From assembly GCA_035531075.1 (NCBI GenBank), contig DATKTO010000007.1, positions 1 to 64,000 on the forward strand: 64,000 nt of DNA, in the 5' to 3' direction. This document shows, in pieces, positions 7,948 through 16,993 of this stretch (position 1 is the first letter of the stretch; every line of letters starts with the position of its first letter). The notes under the pieces were generated by a model. It ran no database searches. It had not been told where the DNA came from and saw nothing but the letters and a program-made list of their open reading frames with translations. A program made the position numbers and the translations under genes. The DNA comes from 39-52-133 sp035531075 (GTDB lineage: Bacteria > Pseudomonadota > Gammaproteobacteria > Burkholderiales > Gallionellaceae).

Positions 7948-8304
7948 ATGACGAACAAGAAAGAAGCGCGTCAGCGCAGAGCACGCAAAACCCGTGCAAA
8001 AATTGCTGAGCAAAAGACTGTACGTTTGGCTATTAGCCGCACAAATCAGCACATTTATGCACAAGTAATTTCTGCTTGCGGTGGCAAGATTCTTGCCAGC
8101 GCATCAACACTGGAAGCAGAAGTGCGTAAAGAAGTGGCTAATGGCGGCAACGCTGCGGCTGCAGCTGTTGTGGGTAAGCGCATTGCAGAAAAGGCTAAAA
8201 GTGCTGGAATTACTGCGCTCGCGTTTGATCGTTCCGGTCACAGATATCATGGTCGCATTAAAGCGCTGGCAGAAGCCGCGCGCGAACATGGCTTGCAGTT
8301 CTAA
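7948..8304 (+). CDS. rplR: 50S ribosomal protein L18
   Basis: The 118-residue protein has the basic N-terminus KKEARQRRARKTRAKI and the C-terminal block FDRSGHRYHGRIKALAEAAR typical of L18, which binds 5S rRNA with L5. It lies 11 nt after rplF. Confidence 0.98.
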   Translation: MTNKKEARQRRARKTRAKIAEQKTVRLAISRTNQHIYAQVISACGGKILASASTLEAEVRKEVANGGNAAAAAVVGKRIAEKAKSAGITALAFDRSGHRYHGRIKALAEAAREHGLQF

Positions 8305-8317
8305 GTTGAGGTGAATC

Positions 8318-8839
8318 ATGGCTAAAGCGCAAGGAAAAATGCAGCAACAAGAAGAACGTGGTGACGGCCTCATTGAAAAAATGATTGCTGTAAACCGTGT
8401 GACCAAGGTTGTAAAGGGTGGTCGTATCATGGGTTTTGCTGCACTGACAGTAGTTGGTGACGGCGATGGCAGTATAGGCATGGGCAAGGGCAAATCAAAG
8501 GAAGTGCCTGTTGCTGTGCAAAAGGCAATGGACGAGTCTCGTCGCAAAATGGTTAAGGTCAGTCTTAAAAACGGCACATTGCATCACGCTGTGATCGGAC
8601 GTCATGGTGCTGCCAAGGTAATCATGATGCCTGCATCCGACGGTACCGGAATTATTGCCGGTGGCGCGATGCGCGCTGTGTTTGAGGCTGTGGGCGTGCG
8701 TAACATCCTTGCCAAATGCATTGGTTCAAGCAATCCATATAATGTCGTACGAGCTACTCTTAATGGACTGCAGGCGTTGAATTCGCCCGCTCAAGTTGCT
8801 GCCAAGCGTGGTAAGAGCGTAGAAGAAATAACGGAGTAA
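8318..8839 (+). CDS. rpsE: 30S ribosomal protein S5
   Basis: A 173-residue S5 with the double-stranded-RNA-binding-like N-domain (EKMIAVNRVTKVVKGGRIMG, about residues 20-39) and the C-domain block GVRNILAKCIGSSNPYNVVR. S5 affects decoding accuracy and mRNA unwinding at the entry channel. rpmD starts 2 nt after its stop. Confidence 0.98.
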   Translation: MAKAQGKMQQQEERGDGLIEKMIAVNRVTKVVKGGRIMGFAALTVVGDGDGSIGMGKGKSKEVPVAVQKAMDESRRKMVKVSLKNGTLHHAVIGRHGAAKVIMMPASDGTGIIAGGAMRAVFEAVGVRNILAKCIGSSNPYNVVRATLNGLQALNSPAQVAAKRGKSVEEITE

Positions 8840-8841
8840 TC

Positions 8842-9027
8842 ATGGCACAAGCAAAAAAAATCAAAGTAACATTGGTTAAAAGTGTGATTGGTACCAAGGA
8901 ATCACACCGTGCGTGTGTACGTGGCCTGGGTTTGCGCAGATTGAATCAAACTGTAGAGGTGGAAGATACATCAGCAGTGCGCGGCATGATTAACAAAGTG
9001 TTTTATCTGGTTAAGTGGGAGGCATAA
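8842..9027 (+). CDS. rpmD: 50S ribosomal protein L30
   Basis: This 61-residue protein shows the L30 pattern IKVTLVKSVIGTKESHRACV followed by LGLRRLNQTVEVEDT. Some lineages lack L30; here it is in its normal place between rpsE and rplO. Its TAA overlaps the rplO ATG at 9027. Confidence 0.97.
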   Translation: MAQAKKIKVTLVKSVIGTKESHRACVRGLGLRRLNQTVEVEDTSAVRGMINKVFYLVKWEA

Positions 9028-9461
9028 TGGAACTCAATCAATTAAAACCTGCTGATGGTAGCAAGCATTCTAAACGTCGCGTTGGGCGCGGCATCGGTTG
9101 CGGCCTGGGTAAAACTTGCGGTCGCGGTCACAAGGGACAAAAGTCACGCTCTGGCGGTTTTCATAAAGTTGGTTTTGAAGGTGGTCAAATGCCCCTGCAA
9201 CGCCGTCTGCCTAAACGTGGCTTCGTATCGCTAACACGCAATGACACAGCTCAAGTTCGGTTGGAAGATTTGCAGAACCTGCCAATTGATACCATTGATT
9301 TATTGGCCTTGAAACAGGCGGGTTTAATTCCGGCGCGCTCTCTCTCTGCTAAAGTCGTTCTTGCAGGCGAAATCAGCCGTGCGGTAAAGCTTCAGGGCTT
9401 GCTGTTAACCAAAGGCGCTCGTGCCGCAGTGGAAGCTGCCGGTGGCAGCATTGCTGAGTAA
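9027..9461 (+). CDS. rplO: 50S ribosomal protein L15
   Basis: I use ATG 9027 (MELNQLKPADGSKHSKRRVG), with GGGAGG at 9017-9022, giving 144 residues. The upstream in-frame codons overlap rpmD and have no ribosome site. The glycine- and basic-rich N-terminal region (GRGIGCGLGKTCGRGHKGQK) is the L15 hallmark. L15 is a late assembly protein of the 50S subunit. Confidence 0.97.
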   Translation: MELNQLKPADGSKHSKRRVGRGIGCGLGKTCGRGHKGQKSRSGGFHKVGFEGGQMPLQRRLPKRGFVSLTRNDTAQVRLEDLQNLPIDTIDLLALKQAGLIPARSLSAKVVLAGEISRAVKLQGLLLTKGARAAVEAAGGSIAE

Positions 9462-9470
9462 GGGTTGCCT

Positions 9471-10796
9471 GTGAACGCTGCTGTCCAGAAAGTAAAGAAG
9501 GCTAAGTACGGGGATCTGAGTCAACGGCTGTGGTTCTTGCTGGGTGCGCTGGTTGTATACCGTATAGGAACATTTATTACTGTGCCGGGTATCGATCCTG
9601 CAGCACTTGCAGCAATGTTTGATTCGCAAAAAGGCGGCATCATGGGCATGTTTAATATGTTCTCTGGTGGTGCTTTATCGCGGTTCTCAATATTTGCGCT
9701 CGGGATAATGCCATACATTTCTGCGTCCATTATTATGCAGCTGGCTAGTCATGCCGTGCCTTATATGGAGCAACTGAAGAAGGAAGGCGAGGCGGGACGT
9801 CGCAAGATTACCCAGTACACCCGTTATGCAACTTTGGGACTTGCGTTGGTTCAGGCAATGGGAATTGCGGTTGCGTTGCAGTCCCAAGCTGGATTGGTTT
9901 TGAACCCTGGCACGATGTTTCAGGTAACCACCGTTATTACTTTGGTTACCGGGACTCTGTTTTTGATGTGGCTGGGTGAGCAGATTACTGAAAGGGGTTT
10001 GGGTAACGGTATTTCGTTGATCATCTTTGCTGGAATTGCGTCGGGATTGCCACATGCGATTGGGGCGACACTTGAAATGGCGCGAACCAATGCGTTTGGT
10101 GCCTTTTCGATTCCGATTGTGTTGTTTTTGATTGTTCTCGCATTTGCTATTACCGCGCTGGTTGTATTTGTAGAGCGTGGACAGAGGAAGATTCTTGTCA
10201 ATTATGCAAAGCGTCAGGTTGGCAATAAGGTGTATGGCGGTCAGAGTTCGCACTTGCCGTTGAAGCTAAATATGGCTGGCGTGATCCCACCAATTTTTGC
10301 GTCAAGTATTATTTTGTTTCCTGCAACTCTGGCTGGCATGTTTGCCACAGGGTCTGGAATGAATTGGCTGAAAGATATTAGTGAAAAACTGTCACCAGGT
10401 CAGCCAATTTATGTAATGTTTTATGCGGCGGCTATCATTTTCTTCTGCTTCTTTTATACGGCTCTGGTGTTTAGTCCGAAAGAAACAGCTGACAATTTGA
10501 AAAAGAGTGGTGCCTTTTTACCGGGAATTCGTCCCGGCGAGCAGACTGCACGCTATATAGAAAAGATAATGCTAAGACTTACCATGGTTGGTGCTATTTA
10601 CATTACTTTTGTATGTTTGATACCAGAGTTTCTGATCGTTAAGTGGAATGTACCGTTTTACTTTGGCGGAACATCTTTGTTGATACTGGTTGTTGTAACT
10701 ATGGATTTTATGTCGCAAGTTCAGTCTTACATGATGTCGCATCAGTATGAAAGCTTGTTGAAAAAAGCCAATTTTAAAGGTGGGCTAGCGCGCTAA
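9471..10796 (+). CDS. secY: Preprotein translocase subunit SecY
   Basis: SecY is the ten-helix channel through which Sec substrates cross or enter the inner membrane, with SecE and SecG. The family features are present: the plug/TM2 region (GIMGMFNMFSGGALSRFSIF), GEQITERGLGNGISLIIFAG, and the cytoplasmic loop GIRPGEQTARYIEKIM. Start choice: GTG 9471 sits 6 nt after AAGGG (441 residues), while TTG 9465 directly abuts it (443 residues). The stop overlaps the infA ATG (TAATG). Confidence 0.95.
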   Translation: MNAAVQKVKKAKYGDLSQRLWFLLGALVVYRIGTFITVPGIDPAALAAMFDSQKGGIMGMFNMFSGGALSRFSIFALGIMPYISASIIMQLASHAVPYMEQLKKEGEAGRRKITQYTRYATLGLALVQAMGIAVALQSQAGLVLNPGTMFQVTTVITLVTGTLFLMWLGEQITERGLGNGISLIIFAGIASGLPHAIGATLEMARTNAFGAFSIPIVLFLIVLAFAITALVVFVERGQRKILVNYAKRQVGNKVYGGQSSHLPLKLNMAGVIPPIFASSIILFPATLAGMFATGSGMNWLKDISEKLSPGQPIYVMFYAAAIIFFCFFYTALVFSPKETADNLKKSGAFLPGIRPGEQTARYIEKIMLRLTMVGAIYITFVCLIPEFLIVKWNVPFYFGGTSLLILVVVTMDFMSQVQSYMMSHQYESLLKKANFKGGLAR

Positions 10797-11014
10797 TGTC
10801 CAAGGAAGATGTCATCCAAATGCAGGGAGAAATCGTGGAATCCCTGCCAAATGCTACCTTTCGAGTTAAATTGGAAACCGGAGTTGTCGTGCTGGGTCAT
10901 ATTTCCGGCAAGATGCGCATGCATTACATACGCATCCTGCCTGGTGATAAAGTAACAGTTGAATTGACACCCTACGATTTGACCAGAGCGCGAATAGTGT
11001 TCCGTGCCAAGTAA
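10796..11014 (+). CDS. infA: Translation initiation factor IF-1
   Basis: A 72-residue single OB-fold protein (MSKEDVIQMQGEIVESLPNA...GHISGKMRMHYIRILPGDKV) of typical IF-1 length. IF-1 blocks the A site during initiation. The secY-infA-rpmJ-rpsM order at the spc/alpha boundary is a common bacterial arrangement, and the overlap with secY suggests coupled translation. Confidence 0.98.
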   Translation: MSKEDVIQMQGEIVESLPNATFRVKLETGVVVLGHISGKMRMHYIRILPGDKVTVELTPYDLTRARIVFRAK

Positions 11015-11042
11015 TAGTTGTTAAGGTATTTAGGAGATTGAA

Positions 11043-11159
11043 ATGAAAGTTCAAGCATCAGTAAAAAAAGTTTGCCGTAACTGCAAAGTAGTTATACGTA
11101 ATCGTGTTGTACGTGTGATATGCAATAGCAATCCGCGTCATAAGCAACGCCAGGGCTGA
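11043..11159 (+). CDS. rpmJ: 50S ribosomal protein L36 (zinc-binding form)
   Basis: This 38-codon gene encodes MKVQASVKKVCRNCKVV...CNSNPRHKQRQG. Cys11, Cys14, Cys27 and His33 form the complete L36 zinc ribbon, so this is the zinc-requiring paralogue type. TAGGAGA gives a good ribosome site 5-10 nt before the ATG. It lies between infA and rpsM and closes the spc operon. Confidence 0.96.
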   Translation: MKVQASVKKVCRNCKVVIRNRVVRVICNSNPRHKQRQG

Positions 11160-11160
11160 T

Positions 11161-11190
11161 TTGAGTAAAATCGCTGCTGGATGTTATAAT
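11161..11190 (+). promoter_or_regulatory. Alpha-operon promoter upstream of rpsM
   Basis: TTGAGT (11161-11166) and a perfect TATAAT (11185-11190) are 18 bp apart, immediately after rpmJ. Transcription from about 11197 would leave a leader of only about 22 nt before rpsM. In E. coli the alpha operon has an S4-binding pseudoknot leader. The space here is too short for that from this promoter, although read-through transcripts would still carry the upstream sequence. Confidence 0.7.
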
Positions 11191-11218
11191 CATTTTTTTG
11201 AACGAATAGGGTAGCTGC

Positions 11219-11584
11219 ATGGCTCGTATTGCCGGTGTAAACATTCCAAATCATCAACACGCTGTTATCGCATTGACTGCGATATATGGCATTGGCCTCA
11301 CCCGCGCACGCGAAATCTGCGGCCTGGCCAGTGTTGTCACTTCAACCAAGATCAAGGACATCAGTGATTCCGATATGGAAAAGCTGCGTGAAGAGGTCGC
11401 GAAATTTACGGTTGAAGGTGATTTGCGTCGTGAAATCTCCATGAACATCAAGCGATTGATGGATTTGGGTTGCTACCGTGGCGTGCGTCATCGTCGCGGT
11501 TTGCCTGTTCGCGGTCAGCGTACTCGCACTAATGCACGTACTCGTAAGGGTCCGCGTAAGTCCATCGCTGGCGCGAAGAAGTAA
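11219..11584 (+). CDS. rpsM: 30S ribosomal protein S13
   Basis: The 121-residue S13 begins MARIAGVNIPNHQHAVIALT and ends in the basic tail GQRTRTNARTRKGPRKSIAG. S13 forms bridge B1 and contacts P-site tRNA. First gene of the alpha operon; the immediate upstream promoter has a perfect -10. Confidence 0.98.
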   Translation: MARIAGVNIPNHQHAVIALTAIYGIGLTRAREICGLASVVTSTKIKDISDSDMEKLREEVAKFTVEGDLRREISMNIKRLMDLGCYRGVRHRRGLPVRGQRTRTNARTRKGPRKSIAGAKK

Positions 11585-11605
11585 TTTAATAGAGGAATTT
11601 GAGAT

Positions 11606-11995
11606 ATGGCTAAGACCAGCACGCGAGTGCGCAAAAAAGTCAAAAAGAACGTTGCTGAGGGAATTGCTCACGTACACGCTTCTTTTAACAATACTATCGT
11701 AACCATTACCGATCGCCAAGGCAATGCATTGGCTTGGTCCACCAGTGGTGGAAACGGTTTTAAGGGTTCACGTAAGAGCACTCCGTTCGCAGCGCAAATT
11801 GCTGCTGAAGCAGCTGGTAAGACTGCGCAGGAATGCGGTGTTAAAAACCTCGAAGTTCGTATTAAGGGCCCAGGCCCAGGACGTGAATCGGCTGTCCGTG
11901 CACTGAATGCTGCTGGTTTCAAAATCACCAGCATTTCAGACATAACCCCGGTGCCGCATAACGGTTGCCGTCCGCCGAAAAAGCGTCGTATCTAA
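11606..11995 (+). CDS. rpsK: 30S ribosomal protein S11
   Basis: The 129-residue protein has the S11 core GIAHVHASFNNTIVTITDRQ and the C-terminal ITPVPHNGCRPPKKRRI. S11 forms part of the mRNA exit platform. AGAGGAA lies before the ATG. Confidence 0.98.
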   Translation: MAKTSTRVRKKVKKNVAEGIAHVHASFNNTIVTITDRQGNALAWSTSGGNGFKGSRKSTPFAAQIAAEAAGKTAQECGVKNLEVRIKGPGPGRESAVRALNAAGFKITSISDITPVPHNGCRPPKKRRI

Positions 11996-12013
11996 ATATT
12001 TGGAGCATAGATC

Positions 12014-12643
12014 TTGGCTAGAAATCTTGATGCAAAATGCCGTCAGTGTCGCCGTGAAGGCGAGAAGTTATTCCTGAAGGGCGAAAAGTGTTTTACCGAT
12101 AAATGTGCGGTTGAACGTCGTGCTTATCCACCTGGTCAGCATGGCCAGAAGAAAAATACTCGTCAGTCTGAGTATGGTGGCCAGTTGCGTGAAAAGCAAA
12201 AAGTACGCCGTATCTACGGCATGATGGAAGGTCAATTCCGTCTTACCTTTAAGCGTGCAGACCAAGAGCGTGGCATTACGGGTGAAAACCTGTTGCAGAT
12301 GCTTGAGTCCCGTTTGGATAATGTCACATATCGTATGGGTTTTGGCGCTTCACGTTCCGAAGCACGTCAGGTTGTGCGCCACAACTCCATTTTGGTTAAT
12401 GGCAAACGGGTAAACATTCCGTCTTATCAGGTTCGTCCTGGTGACGTTGTTGAAGTGGCCGAGAAGTCAAAAAATCATTTGCGTGTTAAAGCAGCCCTTG
12501 CGGCAGCGGAGCAACGTGGTTTCCCTGAATGGATTGATGTTGATGCCAAGGCGATGAAGGGTACTTTCAAAGCTCAGCCTCAGCGTTCAGAATTGCCTGC
12601 GACAATTAACGAGCATTTGATCGTTGAATTGTATTCCAAGTAA
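12014..12643 (+). CDS. rpsD: 30S ribosomal protein S4
   Basis: A 209-residue S4 with a TTG start (the N-terminus ARNLDAKCRQCRREGEKLFL fits the family). It keeps the four-cysteine N-terminal region (Cys-rich, CRQC and KCFTDKC) and the S4 RNA-binding domain (ESRLDNVTYRMGFGASRSEA). S4 is a primary 16S rRNA binder and in E. coli the alpha-operon repressor. GGAG lies 8 nt before the TTG. Confidence 0.97.
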   Translation: MARNLDAKCRQCRREGEKLFLKGEKCFTDKCAVERRAYPPGQHGQKKNTRQSEYGGQLREKQKVRRIYGMMEGQFRLTFKRADQERGITGENLLQMLESRLDNVTYRMGFGASRSEARQVVRHNSILVNGKRVNIPSYQVRPGDVVEVAEKSKNHLRVKAALAAAEQRGFPEWIDVDAKAMKGTFKAQPQRSELPATINEHLIVELYSK

Positions 12644-12660
12644 TCCACTGGGAGTCGGAT

Positions 12661-13632
12661 ATGTCTAATAATGATTTTTTAAAACCTCGCATTATCGACG
12701 TGCAAAGAATTTCTCCCACACAGGCTAAGGTGGTGATGGAACCCTTTGAGCGCGGTTATGGACACACACTGGGCAACGCATTGCGTCGCATCCTGTTGTC
12801 CTCAATGCCGGGCTATGCAGTGACTGAAGTAAAGATTGCTGGCGTATTGCATGAGTACTCATCAATCGATGGCGTGCAGGAAGACGTTGTTGAAATTCTG
12901 TTGAATCTGAAAGGCTTGGTACTCAAGCTGCACAATTCTACAGAAGCAACGCTGCGCCTGAATAAATCTGGTGCTGGCGTGGTAACTGCTGGCGACATTG
13001 AGACTAATGCCGATACTGATGTCGTTAATCCATCCCACGTAATTGCGCACCTGACCGCCGGTGGCAAGCTTGATATGGAAATCAAGGTTGAAAAAGGCCG
13101 CGGTTACGTATCAGCCATATCGCGTCAAGTACCAGGGATGACACGTCCGGTAGGTCACATCGCTTTGGATGCATCATTCAGCCCGGTTTATCGTGTTAGC
13201 TATGCGGTGGAAAGTGCTCGTGTTGAACAGCGTACTGACCTTGACAAGCTTGTTTTAGACATTGAAACCAACAGTGCGATTGATCCTGAAGAGGCTATTC
13301 GCTTCGCTGCACGTATCCTGGTTGATCAGTTCCTGGTGTTTGCCGAACTGGAAGGTACGCCTACTCCGGTAGAGAAGCCGCAAGCGCCAAAGATCGATCC
13401 ATTGTTGTTGCGTCCGGTTGATGATCTGGAGTTGACTCCGCGTTCTTCAAACTGTCTCAAGGCACAGAGCATACATTATATCGGCGATCTTATTCAGCAC
13501 AACGAATCTGATCTGTTGCGTACGCCTAACTTGGGTCGTAAGTCATTGAACGAAATCAAGCAAGTATTGGCTGAGCACGGCCTTTCGCTTGGTATGAAAT
13601 TAGATAATTGGCCTGCGCCAGTTGAGCAGTAA
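12661..13632 (+). CDS. rpoA: RNA polymerase subunit alpha
   Basis: The 323-residue alpha subunit has the N-terminal dimerisation domain (ERGYGHTLGNALRRILLSSM, about residues 30-49), a linker near residue 240, and a C-terminal domain with the DNA- and activator-binding helices (LKAQSIHYIGDLIQ, LGRKSLNEIKQVLAEHGLSL). It nucleates RNA polymerase assembly and reads UP elements. Position between rpsD and rplQ is classical. Confidence 0.99.
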   Translation: MSNNDFLKPRIIDVQRISPTQAKVVMEPFERGYGHTLGNALRRILLSSMPGYAVTEVKIAGVLHEYSSIDGVQEDVVEILLNLKGLVLKLHNSTEATLRLNKSGAGVVTAGDIETNADTDVVNPSHVIAHLTAGGKLDMEIKVEKGRGYVSAISRQVPGMTRPVGHIALDASFSPVYRVSYAVESARVEQRTDLDKLVLDIETNSAIDPEEAIRFAARILVDQFLVFAELEGTPTPVEKPQAPKIDPLLLRPVDDLELTPRSSNCLKAQSIHYIGDLIQHNESDLLRTPNLGRKSLNEIKQVLAEHGLSLGMKLDNWPAPVEQ

Positions 13633-13644
13633 GAAAGGGTAATC

Positions 13645-14037
13645 ATGCGTCACCGTCTCGGATTAAGAAAACTAAATCGTACAAGTAGCCATCGTTTGGC
13701 TATGTTGCGCAACATGACCGTTTCGTTACTGCGTCATGAAGCAATTAAAACTACTTTGCCTAAAGCAAAAGAATTGCGCCGTGTTGCTGAGCCAATTCTG
13801 ACCTTGGGCAAGAATCCAAGTTTGGCGAACCGTCGCTTGGCCTTTGCACGTCTGCGTGATCGCGAAATCGTGACCAAGCTGTTTGACGAGTTGGGTCCAC
13901 GTTATGCCAGCCGTAATGGCGGATATTCACGTATTCTCAAGTTCGGTTTCCGCAAGGGCGATAATGCCCCTATGGCACTGATCGAGCTGATGGACAGACC
14001 TGCTGGTATTGAAGCAGTAGAAGACGCAAGCGAATAA
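13645..14037 (+). CDS. rplQ: 50S ribosomal protein L17
   Basis: The 130-residue protein starts MRHRLGLRKLNRTSSHRLAM and has SRNGGYSRILKFGFRKGDNA near the C-terminus, both diagnostic of L17. It sits near the tunnel exit. This is the last gene of the ribosomal block, followed by a strong terminator. Confidence 0.98.
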   Translation: MRHRLGLRKLNRTSSHRLAMLRNMTVSLLRHEAIKTTLPKAKELRRVAEPILTLGKNPSLANRRLAFARLRDREIVTKLFDELGPRYASRNGGYSRILKFGFRKGDNAPMALIELMDRPAGIEAVEDASE

Positions 14038-14060
14038 TCTAGCATTACTGCTTGTAAACA

Positions 14061-14088
14061 AAAAAAGCCGGAGAAATCCGGCTTTTTT
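14061..14088 (+). terminator. Rho-independent terminator of the alpha operon
   Basis: A perfect 12-bp stem (gccgga/tccggc core flanked by A and T runs, 14061-14072 and 14077-14088) with a GAAA tetraloop ends in six T. It starts 23 nt after rplQ. The A run makes it usable on the minus strand too, though uvrA has its own candidate hairpin. Confidence 0.9.
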
Positions 14089-14128
14089 GTTGTCGCGGGT
14101 TTCAATTGAAATTAGAAACTGTAAGCAG

Positions 14129-14160
14129 ATTACGCAATTCTTTTCCAAGTTTTGCGTAAT
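14129..14160 (-). terminator. Hairpin just past the uvrA stop codon
   Basis: Perfect 9-bp arms attacgcaa (14129-14137) and ttgcgtaat (14152-14160) start 8 nt past the uvrA stop. On the minus strand no T run follows the stem, so this may be a weak terminator or an mRNA 3'-end stabiliser. Confidence 0.4.
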
Positions 14161-14167
14161 TGCCCGT

Positions 14168-16993
14168 CTATACTTTCTTCTCAAGAACCAGCTTCAAATA
14201 TTCCCCCGTTACGCTGGCCGGGTTAGTTGAAATATCCTTGGGTGAACCCTGTGCAATGATGCGCCCTCCACCCACACCGCCTTCAGGCCCAAGGTCAATG
14301 ATCCAGTCTGCTGTCTTGATTACATCAAGGTTATGTTCAATAACAACCAGTGTGTTACCTTGATCACGCAGTTTATGGAGGACTTTCAGCAGTAGCGCAA
14401 TATCGTGGAAGTGCAAACCGGTAGTTGGTTCATCGAGGATATACAGAGTGCGGCCAGTATCGCGCTTTGACAATTCCAGCGACAGCTTAACGCGCTGCGC
14501 TTCGCCGCCTGAGAGCGTTGTGGCGCTTTGCCCGAGCGTAATGTAGCCGAGGCCAACATCAAGCAGGGTTTGCAGCTTGCGGGCGATGATAGGTACCGCT
14601 TCAAAGAAGGCATGTGCTTGCTCCACGGTCATGGAAAGAATCTCATGGATGTTTTTGCCCTTGTAATGTATTTCCAGCGATTCGCGGTTATAGCGCTTGC
14701 CGTGGCAAACATCGCAATCGACATAGACGTCGGGCAAGAAGTGCATTTCAACTTTGATTACGCCATCTCCCTGGCATGACTCACAACGCCCGCCTTTGAC
14801 ATTAAAAGAGAAGCGTCCCGGCCCGTAGCCGCGTTCGCGTGCCTGTGGTACGCCGGCGAACAGCTCGCGTATAGGGGTGAACAGTCCGGTGTAAGTGGCA
14901 GGATTGGAGCGAGGTGTGCGACCGATTGGTGATTGGTCTACGTTAATCACCTTGTCGAAGAATTCCAGTCCGCTAATTTCTTCGTAAGGTGCAGGCTCGG
15001 CGGTGCTGCCGTATAAATGTTGGGCAACCGCAGGATAGAGGGTGTCGTTGATCAAGGTAGATTTCCCTGAACCTGACACACCGGTCACACAAACCATTAA
15101 GCCTACCGGCAAATCGAGCGTTACTTCCTTCAGGTTGTTGCCACTTGCACCTTTAATCTGCAGCATTCGTTCTGGATCAGGTGCGCGAAATTTTCTGGGT
15201 GAGGATATGCTGCGCCGCCCCATCAAATAGTCTCCGGTCAGGGACTGAGGGTTGGCGCACACTTCTGCTGGCGTACCCTGGGCAATAATCGCTCCGCCGT
15301 GTTCGCCCGCGCCCGGCCCCATATCCACCACATGGTCGGCGGCGAGAATGGCGTCTTCATCGTGTTCGACGACGATCACGCTGTTACCCATGTCGCGCAG
15401 GCGCTTTAAGGTATCCAGCAGGCGGCTATTGTCGCGTTGATGGAGGCCTATCGAGGGTTCGTCCAGCACATACATCACTCCGGTCAGGCCTGAGCCTATC
15501 TGCGAGGCGAGACGGATGCGTTGCGCTTCGCCGCCGGAAAGGGTTTCCGCAGAGCGGTCCAGCGACAAATAATCCAGGCCTACATTGTTGAGGAAGGTGA
15601 GGCGGCTTACAATTTCCTGCAGGATTCTTTCTGCAATGGCCTGTTTGTTGCCGGGCAACTGCACGTTCTGAAAGACTGTCAATGCCTGCTTCAAGGGTAG
15701 TGCGCTGAGTTGGTAGATGGCGTGATCGGCAACCCGCACATGGCGAGCTTCGAGGCGCAAGCGTGTGCCTTTGCATTCGGTACAACTGCAGTTATTCAGA
15801 AATTTAGCCAGCTCCTCGCGCACCGTGGGCGATTCGGTCTCTTTGTAGCGTCTTTCAAGATTGTGCACAATGCCCTCAAAGCTGTGTTCGCGCAACGTCG
15901 GCTTGCCACGCTCATTGAGATAGCTGAAGGGGATTTGTTCCTTGCCGCTGCCATATAAGATGATTTGTTGAACCTTGTCCGGGAGGCTTTCAAATGGGCG
16001 TTCCAGATCGAAATCATAATGCCGCGCCAGGCTGTCCAGCATCTGGAAGTAAAACTGGTTGCGCCTGTCCCAGCCTTTAATCGCTCCCGAACTCAGGGAC
16101 AATTGGGGAAATGCAACAATGCGTTTGGGATCAAAGAAGCTGATGTTGCCCAAGCCGTCGCACTTGGGGCAGGCGCCCATCGGGCTATTAAACGAGAACA
16201 AGCGCGGCTCCAATTCCTGCAGCGAATAATTACAGATCGGGCAGGCGAATTTGGCAGAAAACAGGTGTTCCTTGCCGCTATCCATTTCTACCGCCAGCGC
16301 GCGGCCATCGGCATGGCGCAGCGCAGTCTCGAATGATTCGGCGAGGCGTTGCTTGCTGTCAGCGCTTACTTTCAGCCTGTCGACCACGATTTCAACGGTG
16401 TGCTTTTTGGTCTTTTGCAGGGCAGGCAGGCTGTCCATCTCGTACACCTTACCGTTCACCCGCAGACGCACAAAACCCTGTGCACGCAGCTCGTCGAACA
16501 GCTCCAGTTGCTCGCCCTTGCGCTCCACGACCAGCGGCGACAGGATCATGATGCGGGTGCCTTCCGGCATTTCCAGTACATGGTCAACCATCTGCGAGAT
16601 GGTTTGCGCGCGCAGCACGATGTCGTGTTCAGGGCAATACGGGTCGCCAGCGCGTGCGAACAACAGGCGCAGGTAATCGTGAATTTCGGTCACGGTGCCA
16701 ACGGTGGAACGCGGGTTGTGCGAAGTAGCCTTCTGTTCAATGGCAATGGCCGGTGACAAGCCCTCGATCAAATCCACATCGGGCTTGGCCATCAACTGCA
16801 AAAACTGGCGCGCATAGGAAGATAAAGATTCGACATAGCGCCGTTGTCCCTCGGCATACAGGGTGTCGAAGGCAAGCGAAGACTTGCCCGAGCCGGACAA
16901 TCCGGTGATCACCACCAGTTTGTTGCGTGGTAATTCAAGGTTGATGTTTTTGAGATTGTGCGTGCGCGCACCACGAATTTTAATACTATCCAT
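14168..16993 (-). CDS. uvrA: Excinuclease ABC subunit A
   Basis: UvrA is the damage-sensing ATPase dimer of nucleotide excision repair that loads UvrB. The start at 16993 (MDSIKIRGARTHNLKNINLE) gives 941 residues, the family length; an upstream TTG would add ten codons without support. Both ABC halves are intact: Walker A GLSGSGKSSLA and GVSGSGKSTLI, and signatures LSGGEAQRI and LSGGEAQRV. The zinc modules (CPIC...CPKC and CESC...CDVC) are complete. I found no obvious CTGT-N8-ACAG LexA box upstream. Confidence 0.98.
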   Translation of the reverse strand: MDSIKIRGARTHNLKNINLELPRNKLVVITGLSGSGKSSLAFDTLYAEGQRRYVESLSSYARQFLQLMAKPDVDLIEGLSPAIAIEQKATSHNPRSTVGTVTEIHDYLRLLFARAGDPYCPEHDIVLRAQTISQMVDHVLEMPEGTRIMILSPLVVERKGEQLELFDELRAQGFVRLRVNGKVYEMDSLPALQKTKKHTVEIVVDRLKVSADSKQRLAESFETALRHADGRALAVEMDSGKEHLFSAKFACPICNYSLQELEPRLFSFNSPMGACPKCDGLGNISFFDPKRIVAFPQLSLSSGAIKGWDRRNQFYFQMLDSLARHYDFDLERPFESLPDKVQQIILYGSGKEQIPFSYLNERGKPTLREHSFEGIVHNLERRYKETESPTVREELAKFLNNCSCTECKGTRLRLEARHVRVADHAIYQLSALPLKQALTVFQNVQLPGNKQAIAERILQEIVSRLTFLNNVGLDYLSLDRSAETLSGGEAQRIRLASQIGSGLTGVMYVLDEPSIGLHQRDNSRLLDTLKRLRDMGNSVIVVEHDEDAILAADHVVDMGPGAGEHGGAIIAQGTPAEVCANPQSLTGDYLMGRRSISSPRKFRAPDPERMLQIKGASGNNLKEVTLDLPVGLMVCVTGVSGSGKSTLINDTLYPAVAQHLYGSTAEPAPYEEISGLEFFDKVINVDQSPIGRTPRSNPATYTGLFTPIRELFAGVPQARERGYGPGRFSFNVKGGRCESCQGDGVIKVEMHFLPDVYVDCDVCHGKRYNRESLEIHYKGKNIHEILSMTVEQAHAFFEAVPIIARKLQTLLDVGLGYITLGQSATTLSGGEAQRVKLSLELSKRDTGRTLYILDEPTTGLHFHDIALLLKVLHKLRDQGNTLVVIEHNLDVIKTADWIIDLGPEGGVGGGRIIAQGSPKDISTNPASVTGEYLKLVLEKKV

